Shown one piece after another: positions 34,035 to 43,122 of a stretch of 64,000 bases of DNA (position 1 is its first letter; each line of letters opens with the position of its first letter). The translations under genes and the position numbers were made by a program. Source of the DNA: Sulfitobacter dubius. GTDB taxonomy: Bacteria; Pseudomonadota; Alphaproteobacteria; Rhodobacterales; Rhodobacteraceae. Under the pieces are notes generated by a model. It worked only from the letters and a program-made list of their open reading frames with translations, searched no databases and was not told where the DNA came from. The stretch is taken from the NCBI RefSeq assembly GCF_900113435.1, contig NZ_FOPG01000001.1, positions 558,001 through 622,000 on the forward strand, read 5' to 3'.

Positions 34035-35041
34035 ACCGATTTCCCCTTGAACAGGCCGGTGGGCTTGATCAGCAGAACGATCAGAAGGATGACGAAGCTG
34101 ACCGCAAATTTGTAATCCGTGCTCATAAGCTGGACCAAGCCGTCAGGCTCCAGCCCCTCGGGCATGACGTAGCCCAGCACCTTTTTCCACGCGTAGGTAA
34201 TCGTCACCTCGCTGAAGGCGATGACGAAACCACCCGCAATGGCCCCCACCGGGCTGCCAAGGCCGCCCACAATCGCCGCAGCAAAGATCGGCAGCAAAAG
34301 CTGGAAGTACGTGAATGGTTTGAAAGACTTATCCAGCCCGTAAAGCGTGCCTGCGATGGTCGCCAGCGCGGCGACGATTATCCAAGTGATCATCACTACA
34401 CGCTCAGGATTGATACCCGACAGCAGCGCCAGATCTTCGTTGTCCGAATAGGCACGCATGGATTTGCCCGCGCGGGTCTTGTTGAGGAACCAAAACAGCA
34501 ACGCGACAACGATGATCGCGGTGACGATGGTGATGCCTTGGGTGGTTTTGAAGGCCAGACCTTCTTTCAAACCCGTCAGCGCCTTAAAGTCCCGCGCCGA
34601 CATGATGAACCGCTCCCCATCAAGGAAGTTCTGATCGTCCGCGCCAATAATGAACCGCGTGATGCCGTTGTAGATGAAAGTCACGCCGAGGGAGACGATC
34701 ACCAAAATCACCGGCTTGGCCTTTTGCTCGCGGTAGAATTTATAGACGACCCTATCGGTCCCCAACAGCAGCAGAATGGCAAAGCCGATGCCGAAGGGCA
34801 GGGCGAGCAGTGCGGTGGGCAAGAAGCCAAGGCTCAGCCCCATGGACTGGAACAGCCATGTGACAAGGATCGTCGCCATCGTCCCCATGGCCATGGTGTC
34901 GCCATGTGCGAAGTTTGAGAAACGCAGGATGCCGTAGACCAAAGTCACGCCAAGCGCGCCGAGTGCCAGCTGCGAGCCATAAGCAATGCCCGGAATGAGG
35001 ACATAGTTCGAAAGTGCAATAAATGCGTTGAGCAGATCCAT
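34031..35041 (-). CDS. livH: Branched-chain amino-acid ABC permease LivH
   Basis: 336 residues with about eight membrane segments. Family marks are ALGVTLVYGILRFSNFAHGD near the N-terminus, the cytoplasmic SMRAYSDNEDLALLSGINPE coupling loop, and GGLGSPVGAIAGGFVIAFSE. It pairs with LivM as the transmembrane dimer. It lies between livF (2 bases) and livM (4-base overlap). The insertion of a polar segment between helices three and four (about 115-160) is common in alphaproteobacterial members. Confidence 0.93.
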   Translation of the reverse strand: MDLLNAFIALSNYVLIPGIAYGSQLALGALGVTLVYGILRFSNFAHGDTMAMGTMATILVTWLFQSMGLSLGFLPTALLALPFGIGFAILLLLGTDRVVYKFYREQKAKPVILVIVSLGVTFIYNGITRFIIGADDQNFLDGERFIMSARDFKALTGLKEGLAFKTTQGITIVTAIIVVALLFWFLNKTRAGKSMRAYSDNEDLALLSGINPERVVMITWIIVAALATIAGTLYGLDKSFKPFTYFQLLLPIFAAAIVGGLGSPVGAIAGGFVIAFSEVTITYAWKKVLGYVMPEGLEPDGLVQLMSTDYKFAVSFVILLIVLLIKPTGLFKGKSV

Positions 35042-35043
35042 GT

Positions 35044-35865
35044 TCAGCCCCCCAGAAACGATTTGCGGACTTCAGGATCGGCCAGAAGCTCTTTGCCGGT
35101 GCCGGTAAAGGCGTTTGCCCCCTGCACAAGCACATAGCCTTTGTCCGCGATCTCAAGCGCCTGACGGGCGTTTTGTTCGACCATCAGGATCGGGATGCCG
35201 GTGCGGGCAACCTCGATGATCCGGTCGAACAATTCGTCCATGACGATCGGGCTCACGCCTGCGGTCGGCTCGTCGAGCATCAGGACTTTAGGCTGGGTCA
35301 TCAGCGCCCGGCCCACGGCGACCTGCTGACGTTGACCGCCCGACAACTCGCCCGCCGCCTGATTGCGCTTTTCCTTGAGGATCGGAAACAGGTCATAGAC
35401 CTGCGCCATCGTATCGCGGAAATCATCGCGGCGGATGAAGGCGCCCATCTCAAGGTTCTCTTCGACCGTCATGGAGGTGAAGATATTGGAGGTCTGCGGT
35501 ACGAAACCCATGCCCTTGGCCACCCGGTCTTGCGGGCTGAGGTTGGTAATATCCTCCCCATCTAGCCGCACATGGCCCTTGCGCATGTCGAGCATGCCAA
35601 AGACCGCCTTCATGCCCGTGGATTTGCCCGCACCATTGGGGCCGACGATCACGGCAATCTCGCCGCGGTCCACCGCGATGGTGCAGTCATGCAGAATGTC
35701 GGGGCCCGCGCCGTATCCAGCGGTCATGCTGTCGCCGATCAGAAAGGGGCCGCCGGGGGCGGGGTGTGTTTTGCCGCTGGCCTTTGGCATGATGCTGCCT
35801 TGGCCTTTTGCGTTGCCGACCGACCAGTCTTTGTTGCCGCGGTCGCCGTAGGGATCATTGCTCAT
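35044..35865 (-). CDS. livF: Branched-chain amino-acid ABC ATPase LivF
   Basis: 273 residues. Walker A GPNGAGKST, signature LSGGQRQQVAVGRAL and Walker B VLMLDEPTAGVSP are intact. A 35-residue N-terminal extension (MSNDPYGDRGNKDWSVGNAK and onward) is absent from classical LivF; it precedes the ABC domain that starts near DSMTAGYGAG. The ATG overlaps the livG stop by four bases. It provides one of the two nucleotide-binding subunits on the cytoplasmic face. Confidence 0.93.
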   Translation of the reverse strand: MSNDPYGDRGNKDWSVGNAKGQGSIMPKASGKTHPAPGGPFLIGDSMTAGYGAGPDILHDCTIAVDRGEIAVIVGPNGAGKSTGMKAVFGMLDMRKGHVRLDGEDITNLSPQDRVAKGMGFVPQTSNIFTSMTVEENLEMGAFIRRDDFRDTMAQVYDLFPILKEKRNQAAGELSGGQRQQVAVGRALMTQPKVLMLDEPTAGVSPIVMDELFDRIIEVARTGIPILMVEQNARQALEIADKGYVLVQGANAFTGTGKELLADPEVRKSFLGG

Positions 35866-36644
35866 GCGCCTACCTTGTCCTTGTTTTTCAGGCCGGTGCC
35901 GAGATAGGCCTCGATAACCTGCTCGTTCGCCTTGATCTCATCGAGCGTGCCTTCGGCCAGCACGTGACCCTCGGCCATGCAGATCACCGGATCGCAAAGG
36001 CGGCCAATGAAATCCATGTCATGCTCAATGACGACGAATGTGTAATTGCGTTCTTTATTCAGCCGGATGATGGCGTCGCCAATGGTGTTAAGCAGCGTGC
36101 GGTTCACGCCCGCGCCGACCTCATCCAGAAAGACGATCTTGGCATCCACCATCATGGTGCGGCCCAGTTCCAGCAGCTTTTTCTGACCGCCCGAGATTTG
36201 GCCCGCTTTCTGCTCGGCCAGATGTTCGATGGTCAGGAATTCCAGCACCTCATCGGCCTTCGCGCGCAGCGCACGTTCTTCATTGGCGATGCGTTTGGTG
36301 CCGAACCATGTGTTCCACAGCGTCTCACCCGATTGGTCGCCCGGGACCATCATCAAATTCTCGCGGCACGACATCGACGAAAACTCATGCGCGATTTGGA
36401 AGGTGCGCAAAAGCCCTTTGTGGAAAAGCTCATGCGGCGGCAGACCGGTGATGTCCTCCCCGTCCATGGTGACCCGGCCCGAAGTGGGCTGAAGCACGCC
36501 TGCGATGACGTTGAACAGCGTGGTCTTGCCCGCGCCATTGGGGCCGATCAACCCGGTGATCGATCCCTTCTCAATCGACAGGCTGGCCCCGTCAACGGCG
36601 TGAAATCCGCCGAAATGTTTGTGTAAGTCGTCTACGACGATCAT
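35862..36644 (-). CDS. livG: Branched-chain amino-acid ABC ATPase LivG
   Basis: 260 residues from MIVVDDLHKHFGGFHAVDGA. Walker A is GPNGAGKTT, signature ISGGQKKLLELGR, Walker B IVFLDEVGAGV; the last has Val where LivG often has Pro-Met-Ala, but Glu is conserved. The long open frame upstream is not coding LivG; the chosen ATG starts the ABC fold. It lies 91 bases after a probable 53-codon gene and downstream of livJ's terminator, so the ATPase/permease genes may be expressed below livJ. Confidence 0.93.
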   Translation of the reverse strand: MIVVDDLHKHFGGFHAVDGASLSIEKGSITGLIGPNGAGKTTLFNVIAGVLQPTSGRVTMDGEDITGLPPHELFHKGLLRTFQIAHEFSSMSCRENLMMVPGDQSGETLWNTWFGTKRIANEERALRAKADEVLEFLTIEHLAEQKAGQISGGQKKLLELGRTMMVDAKIVFLDEVGAGVNRTLLNTIGDAIIRLNKERNYTFVVIEHDMDFIGRLCDPVICMAEGHVLAEGTLDEIKANEQVIEAYLGTGLKNKDKVGA

Positions 36645-36735
36645 ATGTCCATCCCCGTGTCCGCCACCTTTGTGGCTGGTTTTTATTGGTCGTAACGCGG
36701 CTGGCCGCCCCAAAAAGACGGGCCACCTTACTTGT

Positions 36736-36897
36736 TTACAGTCTGCTGCGATTCTTGAAAGGGACCGGTGCGGCCATTCTACGAAGAAAACGGCCCTGTG
36801 CCTCAATAAAGGCAGCTTGTGCGCCGCTGCCGAATTTAGCCTCGGCATCTCCCATGCGCGAAGCCCTGACCGGCACGGCCATCAAATGCTTATTCAT
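36736..36897 (-). CDS. Probable 53-residue small protein between livJ and livG
   Basis: Start ATG behind a strong ribosome site (CTGGGAGGACAGG-ATG). The protein starts MNKHLMAVPVRASRMGDAEA and ends FKNRSRL. It is basic, with a central Gly/Ala-rich, probably helical part (FGSGAQAAFIEAQGRFLRR) and no membrane segment. I do not recognise the family. It lies in the 400-base gap on the same strand as the liv genes, between the livJ terminator and livG. The ribosome site and operon position make it credible; codon evidence is limited by size. Confidence 0.5.
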   Translation of the reverse strand: MNKHLMAVPVRASRMGDAEAKFGSGAQAAFIEAQGRFLRRMAAPVPFKNRSRL

Positions 36898-36986
36898 CCT
36901 GTCCTCCCAGTCGGAACATGTTTCCCACGTTCTCGCTATTGGATTTGTAGAGCCTGCCTTCGCGGAAGAAAAGGCGATTTACTATG

Positions 36987-37016
36987 CAAAAGGCCCGATC
37001 GCGATGCGACCGGGCC
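36987..37016 (-). terminator. Terminator after livJ
   Basis: On the minus strand GGCCCGGTCGC and GCGATCGGGCC form an 11-bp stem (one G-U) with loop ATC, followed by TTTT (plus A at 36988-36991). It probably makes livJ mRNA more abundant than the downstream genes. Confidence 0.85.
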
Positions 37017-37044
37017 CCTTTGGACGTTTCAAACAAGAGGTAAA

Positions 37045-38229
37045 TCAGCGGTAGCCAATTGTAACCATCTTGCCGTCTTTCATCTCGATCTCGCGGTAGC
37101 TGCCCGCGCTTTCGCCCGGTCCGATCAGCTCAACAGCAGAGGCACCGACATAGTCGACATCGCCGCCGTCTTTGATGATCTGCAAAGCTTTGCCAAGCTC
37201 ACCCGGCAGAATTTTCTCACCTGGTGCGTTGGCGACTTCCATCACCTTTTCTTTGTAGGCAGCAGGATCGTTGGAGCCCGCGGCCTGCATCGCCAGCAAC
37301 ATCAAAGCCGCAGCGTCATAGGATTCAGGAGAGAAGGCGTTTGTTGGCTCGAAACCGGCCTCTTCGCCCATCTTTTTGTAGTTGTCCGGGCCTTCGCCAG
37401 CGGCACTTGGGTTCTGGCCAAAGGAGCCATCCGCGCTTTCGGCGAATTTCTCTTCCAGCGTGTCGGAAACCATGCCGTCGGGGAACATGAATGTGTCGAA
37501 CGCGCCTGCGTCAAGCGCACCGTTCACGATGCCCGCACCGCCTTGGTCGACGTAGCCCGCAACGATCAGCACTTCACCACCGGCAGAGGCCAGCGCGCCG
37601 ACTTCGGCGGAATAATCCGCTTTGCCGTCTTCATGCGAGGTGTTGATTGTGACCGTACCGCCGGATTCTTTGAAAGCGGATTCAAAGCTGTCGGCTAAAC
37701 CTTTACCATAGTCGTTGTTGGTATAGGTCACTGCGACTTCGGTGATGCCACGGTCGTTCAGGATGTCGGCCATGACCTGACCCTGACGGGCGTCAGATGG
37801 CGAGGTGCGGAAGAACAGGCCGTTGTCTTCGACAGTCGACAGGGCCGGAGATGTCGCGGAAGGCGAGATCATCACGATGCCGTTCGGAATGGCAACGTTT
37901 TGCAGCGAAGCGGTGGTCTCGCCCGAGCACATGCCGCCAACGATGCCGCTGACGCGGTCAGAGGTGATCAGACGCTCTGCGGATGCCACGGCAAGGCCCG
38001 CGTCGATGCAGCCGGTGTCGCCACGCTCGGACGATACGGTCGCCCCATCGAGGAACATGCCGCTCTCGTTGACTTCGGCAATCGCCAGTTCAGCACCGGC
38101 TGCCATGTCATTTGCCAGCGATTCCAGCGGGCCGGTGAAGCCCAGCAGAATGCCGATTTTTGTGTCTTCTGCCTGCGCGCCTGTGGCGAGCAAAGCAACA
38201 GCCGTTGTGGCCATCAATATTTTTTTCAT
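37045..38229 (-). CDS. livJ: Branched-chain amino-acid ABC substrate-binding protein
   Basis: 394 residues with a Sec signal peptide (MKKILMATTAVALLATGAQA). The mature type I periplasmic-binding fold starts EDTKIGILLGFTGPLESLAN, with RLITSDRVSGIVGGMCSGET and VTYTNNDYGKGLADSFESAF as the usual ligand-pocket segments. It delivers branched-chain or similar amino acids to LivHM. It is encoded first in the liv cluster, with its own terminator, and an operator-like GAAC/GTTC repeat lies just upstream of the ATG. Confidence 0.93.
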   Translation of the reverse strand: MKKILMATTAVALLATGAQAEDTKIGILLGFTGPLESLANDMAAGAELAIAEVNESGMFLDGATVSSERGDTGCIDAGLAVASAERLITSDRVSGIVGGMCSGETTASLQNVAIPNGIVMISPSATSPALSTVEDNGLFFRTSPSDARQGQVMADILNDRGITEVAVTYTNNDYGKGLADSFESAFKESGGTVTINTSHEDGKADYSAEVGALASAGGEVLIVAGYVDQGGAGIVNGALDAGAFDTFMFPDGMVSDTLEEKFAESADGSFGQNPSAAGEGPDNYKKMGEEAGFEPTNAFSPESYDAAALMLLAMQAAGSNDPAAYKEKVMEVANAPGEKILPGELGKALQIIKDGGDVDYVGASAVELIGPGESAGSYREIEMKDGKMVTIGYR

Positions 38230-38248
38230 TTGGTACTCTCCCTTAGTT

Positions 38249-38270
38249 GAACTCTCGTTCTGATCGAACG
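38249..38270. promoter_or_regulatory. Operator-like inverted repeat upstream of livJ
   Basis: GAAC (38249-38252), GTTC (38257-38260) and GAAC (38266-38269) alternate in orientation; the best pair is CGTTC-TGATC-GAACG (38256-38270). It lies 20-41 bases before the livJ start, inside the expected leader or promoter. Confidence 0.4.
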
Positions 38271-38415
38271 TTAGGTTGTGGTTTCAAAAAAGAAAAGGTG
38301 ATTTATCGAGTGTTTTTGGCGGGCGGCTTTTCGCGTGCGGGGGGCAGAGCAGTGGAAATGGGTGGCAGGCTGTCTACATCCTACCTCAAGCCCCCATTCC
38401 CAAAGGAGCCTTCCC

Positions 38416-39513
38416 ATGACATCCGCCATACATATCACGACCGCCACCTTGATCGGCTTCGGCAGTATCCACGCCGCAGCGGCAGTGAACGCGCAAGACA
38501 GCCTGACCATCACGCCGGTGGCCGAAGGTCTGGAGGCCCCCTGGGGCGTCGCACCGTTGCCCGGAGGTGGCCTTTTGGTTACCGAAAAGGCCGGGCGGCT
38601 GATCCATGAAAAAGACGGCGCGCGGCATGAAATATCTGGCCTGCCGGAGGTTGCGGTGGTCGGGCAGGGCGGTTTGCTCGACATCACATTGGCGCAGGAC
38701 TTCGACCAAAGTCGGGTCTTGTTCCTGACCTATGCCAAACCTCAAGAAGGCGGTGGCGCGGGCACGGCATTGGCCTCTGCGCGCTTGTCGGAAGATGCCA
38801 GCACACTTGAGGATCTGACCGAGCTTTTTGCCATGAAACCCGGCAGCAACGGCGGGCAGCATTTCGGCTCTCGCGTGGTTGAGGCACCGGATGGCACGCT
38901 TCTGGTGACCATTGGCGAGCGCGGCGACCGACCCGCCGCACAAGACCGCAGCACCCATAACGGCAGCATCATCCGGGTAAACCGCGACGGCTCGATCCCC
39001 GACGACAACCCCTTTCTGGACATGCCCGATGTACTGCCCGAAATCTGGTCCTACGGCCACCGCAACCCGCAAGGCGCGGGGCTTGATCTGAAAGGGCGGC
39101 TTTGGGTGTCTGAACACGGGGCCAAGGGCGGTGACGAAGTGAACCGCATCACCAAAGGCGCGAACTATGGCTGGCCGGTGATTTCCTACGGGGAGCATTA
39201 CTCAGGCGCGAAGATCGGTGAAGGATCTGAAAAAGAGGGCATGGAGCAGCCCGAATTCTACTGGGATCCCTCCATCGCGCCCGCGGGTCTTATGGTCTAC
39301 TCCGGCGCGCAATTCCCCGAATGGAAAGGTGATATCTTCGTAGGCTCGCTCAAGTTCGACTATATCGCCCGGCTGAGTGGTGACCCGCTGGAAGAGGTGC
39401 AGCAGATCAAAACCGAGGAAACCGCCCGCGTGCGCGACGTGGTTGAAGGCCCAGAGGGGGGCATCTGGTTCATCTCTGAAACCAACGGCACCGTTAACCG
39501 GATCACGCCCTAG
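38416..39513 (+). CDS. PQQ-dependent soluble aldose/sugar dehydrogenase family
   Basis: 365 residues with a signal peptide (MTSAIHITTATLIGFGSIHA, cleaved near NAQ). The six-bladed glucose/sorbosone dehydrogenase fold is marked by EAPWGVAPLPGGGLLVTE, GGQHFGSRVVEAPDGTLLVT, WSYGHRNPQGAGLD and SEHGAKGGDEVNRITKGANY. It should oxidise aldoses in the periplasm with PQQ, although some members have no proven sugar activity. The ATG was chosen at the signal peptide behind AAAGGAG; the frame extends 27 codons upstream. It converges with the glxA-like gene, three bases apart. Confidence 0.9.
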   Translation: MTSAIHITTATLIGFGSIHAAAAVNAQDSLTITPVAEGLEAPWGVAPLPGGGLLVTEKAGRLIHEKDGARHEISGLPEVAVVGQGGLLDITLAQDFDQSRVLFLTYAKPQEGGGAGTALASARLSEDASTLEDLTELFAMKPGSNGGQHFGSRVVEAPDGTLLVTIGERGDRPAAQDRSTHNGSIIRVNRDGSIPDDNPFLDMPDVLPEIWSYGHRNPQGAGLDLKGRLWVSEHGAKGGDEVNRITKGANYGWPVISYGEHYSGAKIGEGSEKEGMEQPEFYWDPSIAPAGLMVYSGAQFPEWKGDIFVGSLKFDYIARLSGDPLEEVQQIKTEETARVRDVVEGPEGGIWFISETNGTVNRITP

Positions 39514-39516
39514 GCC

Positions 39517-40521
39517 TTACGCCGGCTGCCGCGACGATTGGCTGCCCCGTTCCCGGTAAGGGGTGGTCTGATAATGTGCGCGGTAGCATTTGGAGAAATG
39601 CGAGGGCGAGGCGAACCCACAGGCCAGCGCCACATTGATCACGCTCATATCCGTCTGCATCAACAGGTTACGCGCCTTTTGCAGCCGCAGTTCCATATAG
39701 TAGCGTTTGGGGCTGCGGTTCAGGTAACGGCGGAACAGCCGCTCCAACTGGCGGGTCGACATCCCAACATCCCGCGCAAGGATCGAAGGGCTGATCGGCT
39801 CTTCAATATTACGCTCCATCTGTTGAATGACTTGGCTGAGCTTGGGATGGCGCACACCGATTCGGGTGGGCACCGACAGGCGCTGCGTATCTTGGTCGGT
39901 GCGGATCGAGGAATAAATCAGCTGATCCGCCACCGCATTGGCGGTTTCTTCGCCGTGATCATCGGCGATGAGTTTCAGCATCAAGTCCAGCGAAGAGGTG
40001 CCGCCCGCTGTGGTCAGCCGGTTGCCGTCCACCACAAAGACCGATTTCGTCAGCACAACCTCTTCGAACTCCTCGCCAAAGCTGTCTTGGTTTTCCCAGT
40101 GGATCGTGGCGCGTTTGCCGTCCAGCAGCCCGGCCTTGGCCAGCGTATGCGCCGCCGTGCATAGCCCGCCAACAACCAGCCCTTTGCGGGCCTCACGGCG
40201 CAACCACGCTAACAGCTTCTTCGTGGTCGCCGCCTGCACATCGAGGCCACCACAAATAACAATCGTGTCGTCGCGGCCCAATTCCTCTAACCCGCCATCG
40301 AGCGCAAAGACCGCACCAGAAGAACTCACGCATGTTTCACCCGTCTCGCCCACAACCTGCCATTCATAGGCCTTTTGGTCGAGCATACGGTTCGCGATGC
40401 GCAGACATTCCACAGCCGAGGCGAAGCTCAGCAACGTAAAATTCTCCAAAAGCACAAAGACGAAACGCCGCGGCTTGTCGGTCTGGGGGGGCATGCGGGT
40501 GGCCGGGCGCGATTGGGACAT
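39517..40521 (-). CDS. GlxA-type AraC-family regulator with DJ-1/PfpI domain
   Basis: 334 residues. Residues about 19-190 form the DJ-1/PfpI-like domain (VFVLLENFTLLSFASAVECL, then GLVVGGLCTAAHTLAKAGLL with the nucleophile-elbow Cys). The C-terminal 100 residues are an AraC double helix-turn-helix (DVGMSTRQLERLFRRYLNRS, CGFASPSHFSKCYRAHYQTT). Members regulate catabolism of quaternary amines or amino acids (GbdR, CdhR, ArgR types). The nearest possible target is not obvious; the divergent neighbour is DAHP synthase, 191 bases away. Confidence 0.92.
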   Translation of the reverse strand: MSQSRPATRMPPQTDKPRRFVFVLLENFTLLSFASAVECLRIANRMLDQKAYEWQVVGETGETCVSSSGAVFALDGGLEELGRDDTIVICGGLDVQAATTKKLLAWLRREARKGLVVGGLCTAAHTLAKAGLLDGKRATIHWENQDSFGEEFEEVVLTKSVFVVDGNRLTTAGGTSSLDLMLKLIADDHGEETANAVADQLIYSSIRTDQDTQRLSVPTRIGVRHPKLSQVIQQMERNIEEPISPSILARDVGMSTRQLERLFRRYLNRSPKRYYMELRLQKARNLLMQTDMSVINVALACGFASPSHFSKCYRAHYQTTPYRERGSQSSRQPA

Positions 40522-40712
40522 CTCGGCGTCTTTCTACTCAGGTCGTCTCGGGCGGTATGTGCCATGGCCGCCAGAACTTGCCGAAAACATTGCCCACGGC
40601 CCTGTCGCAACGTCAATAGGGCGCATTTCGGTTCTGGTCACTTTCCCCGCGCCTTTGTATAGAGAAAGATCACGAAGCGCCGACACTCGGCGCTGTGGAG
40701 CGGAGTAAGAAG

Positions 40713-42083
40713 ATGACAGACTGGAGCACCTCAAGCTGGCGCAGCAAACCGCGCGTCCAGATGCCCGATTACCCTGACCAAGCCGCATTGCAAGCGGTTG
40801 AGGCACAGCTGGCACGCTATCCGGTCCTCGTTTTTGCGGGCGAAGCACGCCGGTTGAAGAAACATCTGGCCGCCGCTGGCCGTGGCGAAGCCTTCCTCTT
40901 GCAGGGCGGCGACTGTGCCGAGAGCTTTGAGCAGTTCAGTTCGGACGCCATTCGCGACACATTCAAAGTGATGTTGCAGATGGCCATCGTGTTGACCCAT
41001 GGCGCCAAAGTGCCGGTGATCAAACTGGGCCGTATGGCGGGGCAATTCGCCAAACCGCGTTCGGCCCCGACCGAGACGGTTGATGGCGTGGAACTGCCCA
41101 GCTACCGCGGCGACATCATCAACGATCTGGCCTTCACCGCCGAGTCGCGCATCCCCGACCCGCAAAAGATGCTGCGCGCCTACACACAGGCCGCCGCCAC
41201 GCTGAACCTTTTGCGCGCCTTCTCGACCGGGGGCTATGCCGATGTGCATCAGGTCCACGGCTGGACGCTGGGCTTCACCGACGACGAAAAGGCCGAGAAA
41301 TACCGTGAGATCGCCAATCGTATCTCTGACACGCTGGACTTCATGGCCGCCGCTGGCGTAACCGCCGAAACCGCGCATACGCTGCAGTCGGTGGAGTTCT
41401 ACACAAGCCACGAATCCCTGCTGCTGGAGTATGAAGAAGCGCTTTGCCGTCGGGACAGCCAGACCGGCAAATGGCTGGCGGGCTCGGGCCATATGATCTG
41501 GATCGGTGACCGCACGCGGCAGCCGGACGGCGCGCATGTGGAATTCGCCAGCGGTGTGCAAAACCCCATCGGCCTGAAATGCGGCCCCTCCATGACCAGC
41601 GATGACCTCAAGCAATTGATGGCCAAGCTGAACCCCGACAACGAAGAGGGCCGTCTGACGCTGATCTCGCGCTTTGGTGCGGGGCAGGTGGGCGATCACC
41701 TGCCGCGTCTCATCAAAACCGTGCAGGAAGAGGGCGCGAATGTCGTTTGGACCTGTGACGCGATGCACGGTAACACGATCAAATCCTCGACCGGCTACAA
41801 GACACGGCCCTTCGATTCCGTGCTGCGCGAAGTGCATGAGTTCTTTGCCGTGCATAACGCCGAAGGCTCTGTCCCCGGTGGTGTGCATTTCGAGATGACA
41901 GGCCAAGATGTGACTGAATGCACCGGCGGCGTGCGCGCGGTCAGCGACGAAGACCTGTCGGACCGCTACCACACCGCCTGCGACCCGCGCCTTAACGCCA
42001 GCCAGTCGCTGGAATTGGCGTTTTTGGTGGCCGAAGAACTGTCGAACCGCCGCTCGGCGCAGGCGACGCGCGCGGCTGGATAA
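40713..42083 (+). CDS. aroG: DAHP synthase, class II
   Basis: First step of the shikimate pathway: phosphoenolpyruvate plus erythrose-4-phosphate to DAHP. 456 residues of the plant/actinobacterial-like class II family. Marks are [78 protein letters not shown] and [13 protein letters not shown]. The start [13 protein letters not shown] follows a GGAGTAAGAAG ribosome site. A second shikimate gene, aroQ, lies 10.7 kb away. It is followed by a good terminator. Confidence 0.96.
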   Translation: MTDWSTSSWRSKPRVQMPDYPDQAALQAVEAQLARYPVLVFAGEARRLKKHLAAAGRGEAFLLQGGDCAESFEQFSSDAIRDTFKVMLQMAIVLTHGAKVPVIKLGRMAGQFAKPRSAPTETVDGVELPSYRGDIINDLAFTAESRIPDPQKMLRAYTQAAATLNLLRAFSTGGYADVHQVHGWTLGFTDDEKAEKYREIANRISDTLDFMAAAGVTAETAHTLQSVEFYTSHESLLLEYEEALCRRDSQTGKWLAGSGHMIWIGDRTRQPDGAHVEFASGVQNPIGLKCGPSMTSDDLKQLMAKLNPDNEEGRLTLISRFGAGQVGDHLPRLIKTVQEEGANVVWTCDAMHGNTIKSSTGYKTRPFDSVLREVHEFFAVHNAEGSVPGGVHFEMTGQDVTECTGGVRAVSDEDLSDRYHTACDPRLNASQSLELAFLVAEELSNRRSAQATRAAG

Positions 42084-42116
42084 CAGACGCGGTCTTAGCC
42101 TGACTATATCATGGTA

Positions 42117-42150
42117 AACGCCGCCCCGCTTGATGTTGGGCGGCGTTTTT
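42117..42150 (+). terminator. Terminator after aroG
   Basis: A perfect 10-bp stem AACGCCGCCC / GGGCGGCGTT with an 11-base loop and TTTTT. It lies between convergent genes. Confidence 0.92.
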
Positions 42151-42170
42151 ACGCCCGGACGACTGTCGCG

Positions 42171-42869
42171 CTATTCCTGCTTGGACTTCACCAATCGCAG
42201 ATAGGGCGGAATATCTCCCGTCGTGGCAGGGGTGAAATTAGCTTTCCCCTCAGCAAATCCAGTCACTCTTGGCAAAGACGGCTGTTGAAATGGGGCGGCG
42301 TATCGCAAAGGTCGGGTCGCTCCGCCCAAGACGCTGTGCCGCTTCTCTTGAGTCAAATCAAACCGGCGTGGCGATTGGCCGATATCACCTTGCACCACCA
42401 AACAGCCAAGCACGCGGCTTACATCACCCAGATCGCTTTCCAAAGGCAGCAGCAACATCCGCCCGGCCAAGGCGGGGCGGCCATGGGCAGCAGGGGCGAT
42501 TAGATGCAGGTTTGTCTGACCGGGCATCTGAAAGACTTCCTCTAACACCTCGGAGACCCGGGGGCGCGATTGCGTGGCAAAGAAGGCGGTGATTGGCATG
42601 CCGCGCACCTCCATCCCCATAAGGTCGCGTAGATGCCCCCCCGCAATGCGCAATCGCGCCACGCCAACCGCAACGCGTTCGAGGATAAAGGCATACTCCA
42701 ACGCGGATTCGATCCCTCGCGGATCAATATCAGACCGTCGCGGCATCAATCTGCTGCCACGCAAGGATTCCCAATAGGCTTCGACCTGCGCCAGCGGGCC
42801 ATAGCCAACATGCGTCCGATGATCTGACATGGCGACAACATTCTGCGCGGTGTGGTCTGTATGGCCCAT
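42171..42869 (-). CDS. PAS-domain protein (single-domain, alphaproteobacterial)
   Basis: 232 residues without an output domain. The N-terminal half (VEAYWESLRGSRLMPRRSDI and DPRGIESALEYAFILERV) matches the PAS_5-type proteins common in Rhodobacterales, and RLRIAGGHLRDLMGMEVRGM is the PAS core. The C-terminal half is less conserved and basic (TPATTGDIPPYLRLV). It has no membrane or signal segment. Function is unknown; such proteins may sense redox or small ligands and act through partners. The ATG at MGHTDHTAQ is used, with an alternative 13 codons in. Confidence 0.85.
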   Translation of the reverse strand: MGHTDHTAQNVVAMSDHRTHVGYGPLAQVEAYWESLRGSRLMPRRSDIDPRGIESALEYAFILERVAVGVARLRIAGGHLRDLMGMEVRGMPITAFFATQSRPRVSEVLEEVFQMPGQTNLHLIAPAAHGRPALAGRMLLLPLESDLGDVSRVLGCLVVQGDIGQSPRRFDLTQEKRHSVLGGATRPLRYAAPFQQPSLPRVTGFAEGKANFTPATTGDIPPYLRLVKSKQE

Positions 42870-43122
42870 AAAACTCTACCTAAAGGACTTGGCCAGTACA
42901 GCTGCCGCTTTCTTGAAACGACAGCGCATCATGTAGCCAGAGACATTACCAAATCATTAATACTGCAGGCAGAAAGGAAGCGCGTCAGGCTTTCGCTGGA
43001 ATGGTTAACGGCGCGGGAGGCAGATCGGGCGCAGATCGGGCATCCTGTCGGTCCGGGGGCTTGCCCCGCGCGGGGGTTTCGCCGTAAGGCAGGACATGAC
43101 CGCCCTTGCAAGGAACGCACCG

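Noticed and set aside
40731..41972. 413-residue minus-strand frame opposite aroG, and similar long antisense frames (16007-17005, 8075-9055, 46378-47496)
   Set aside because: These are shadows of well-supported genes in GC-rich DNA; their translations are His/Gly/Arg-rich without motifs.
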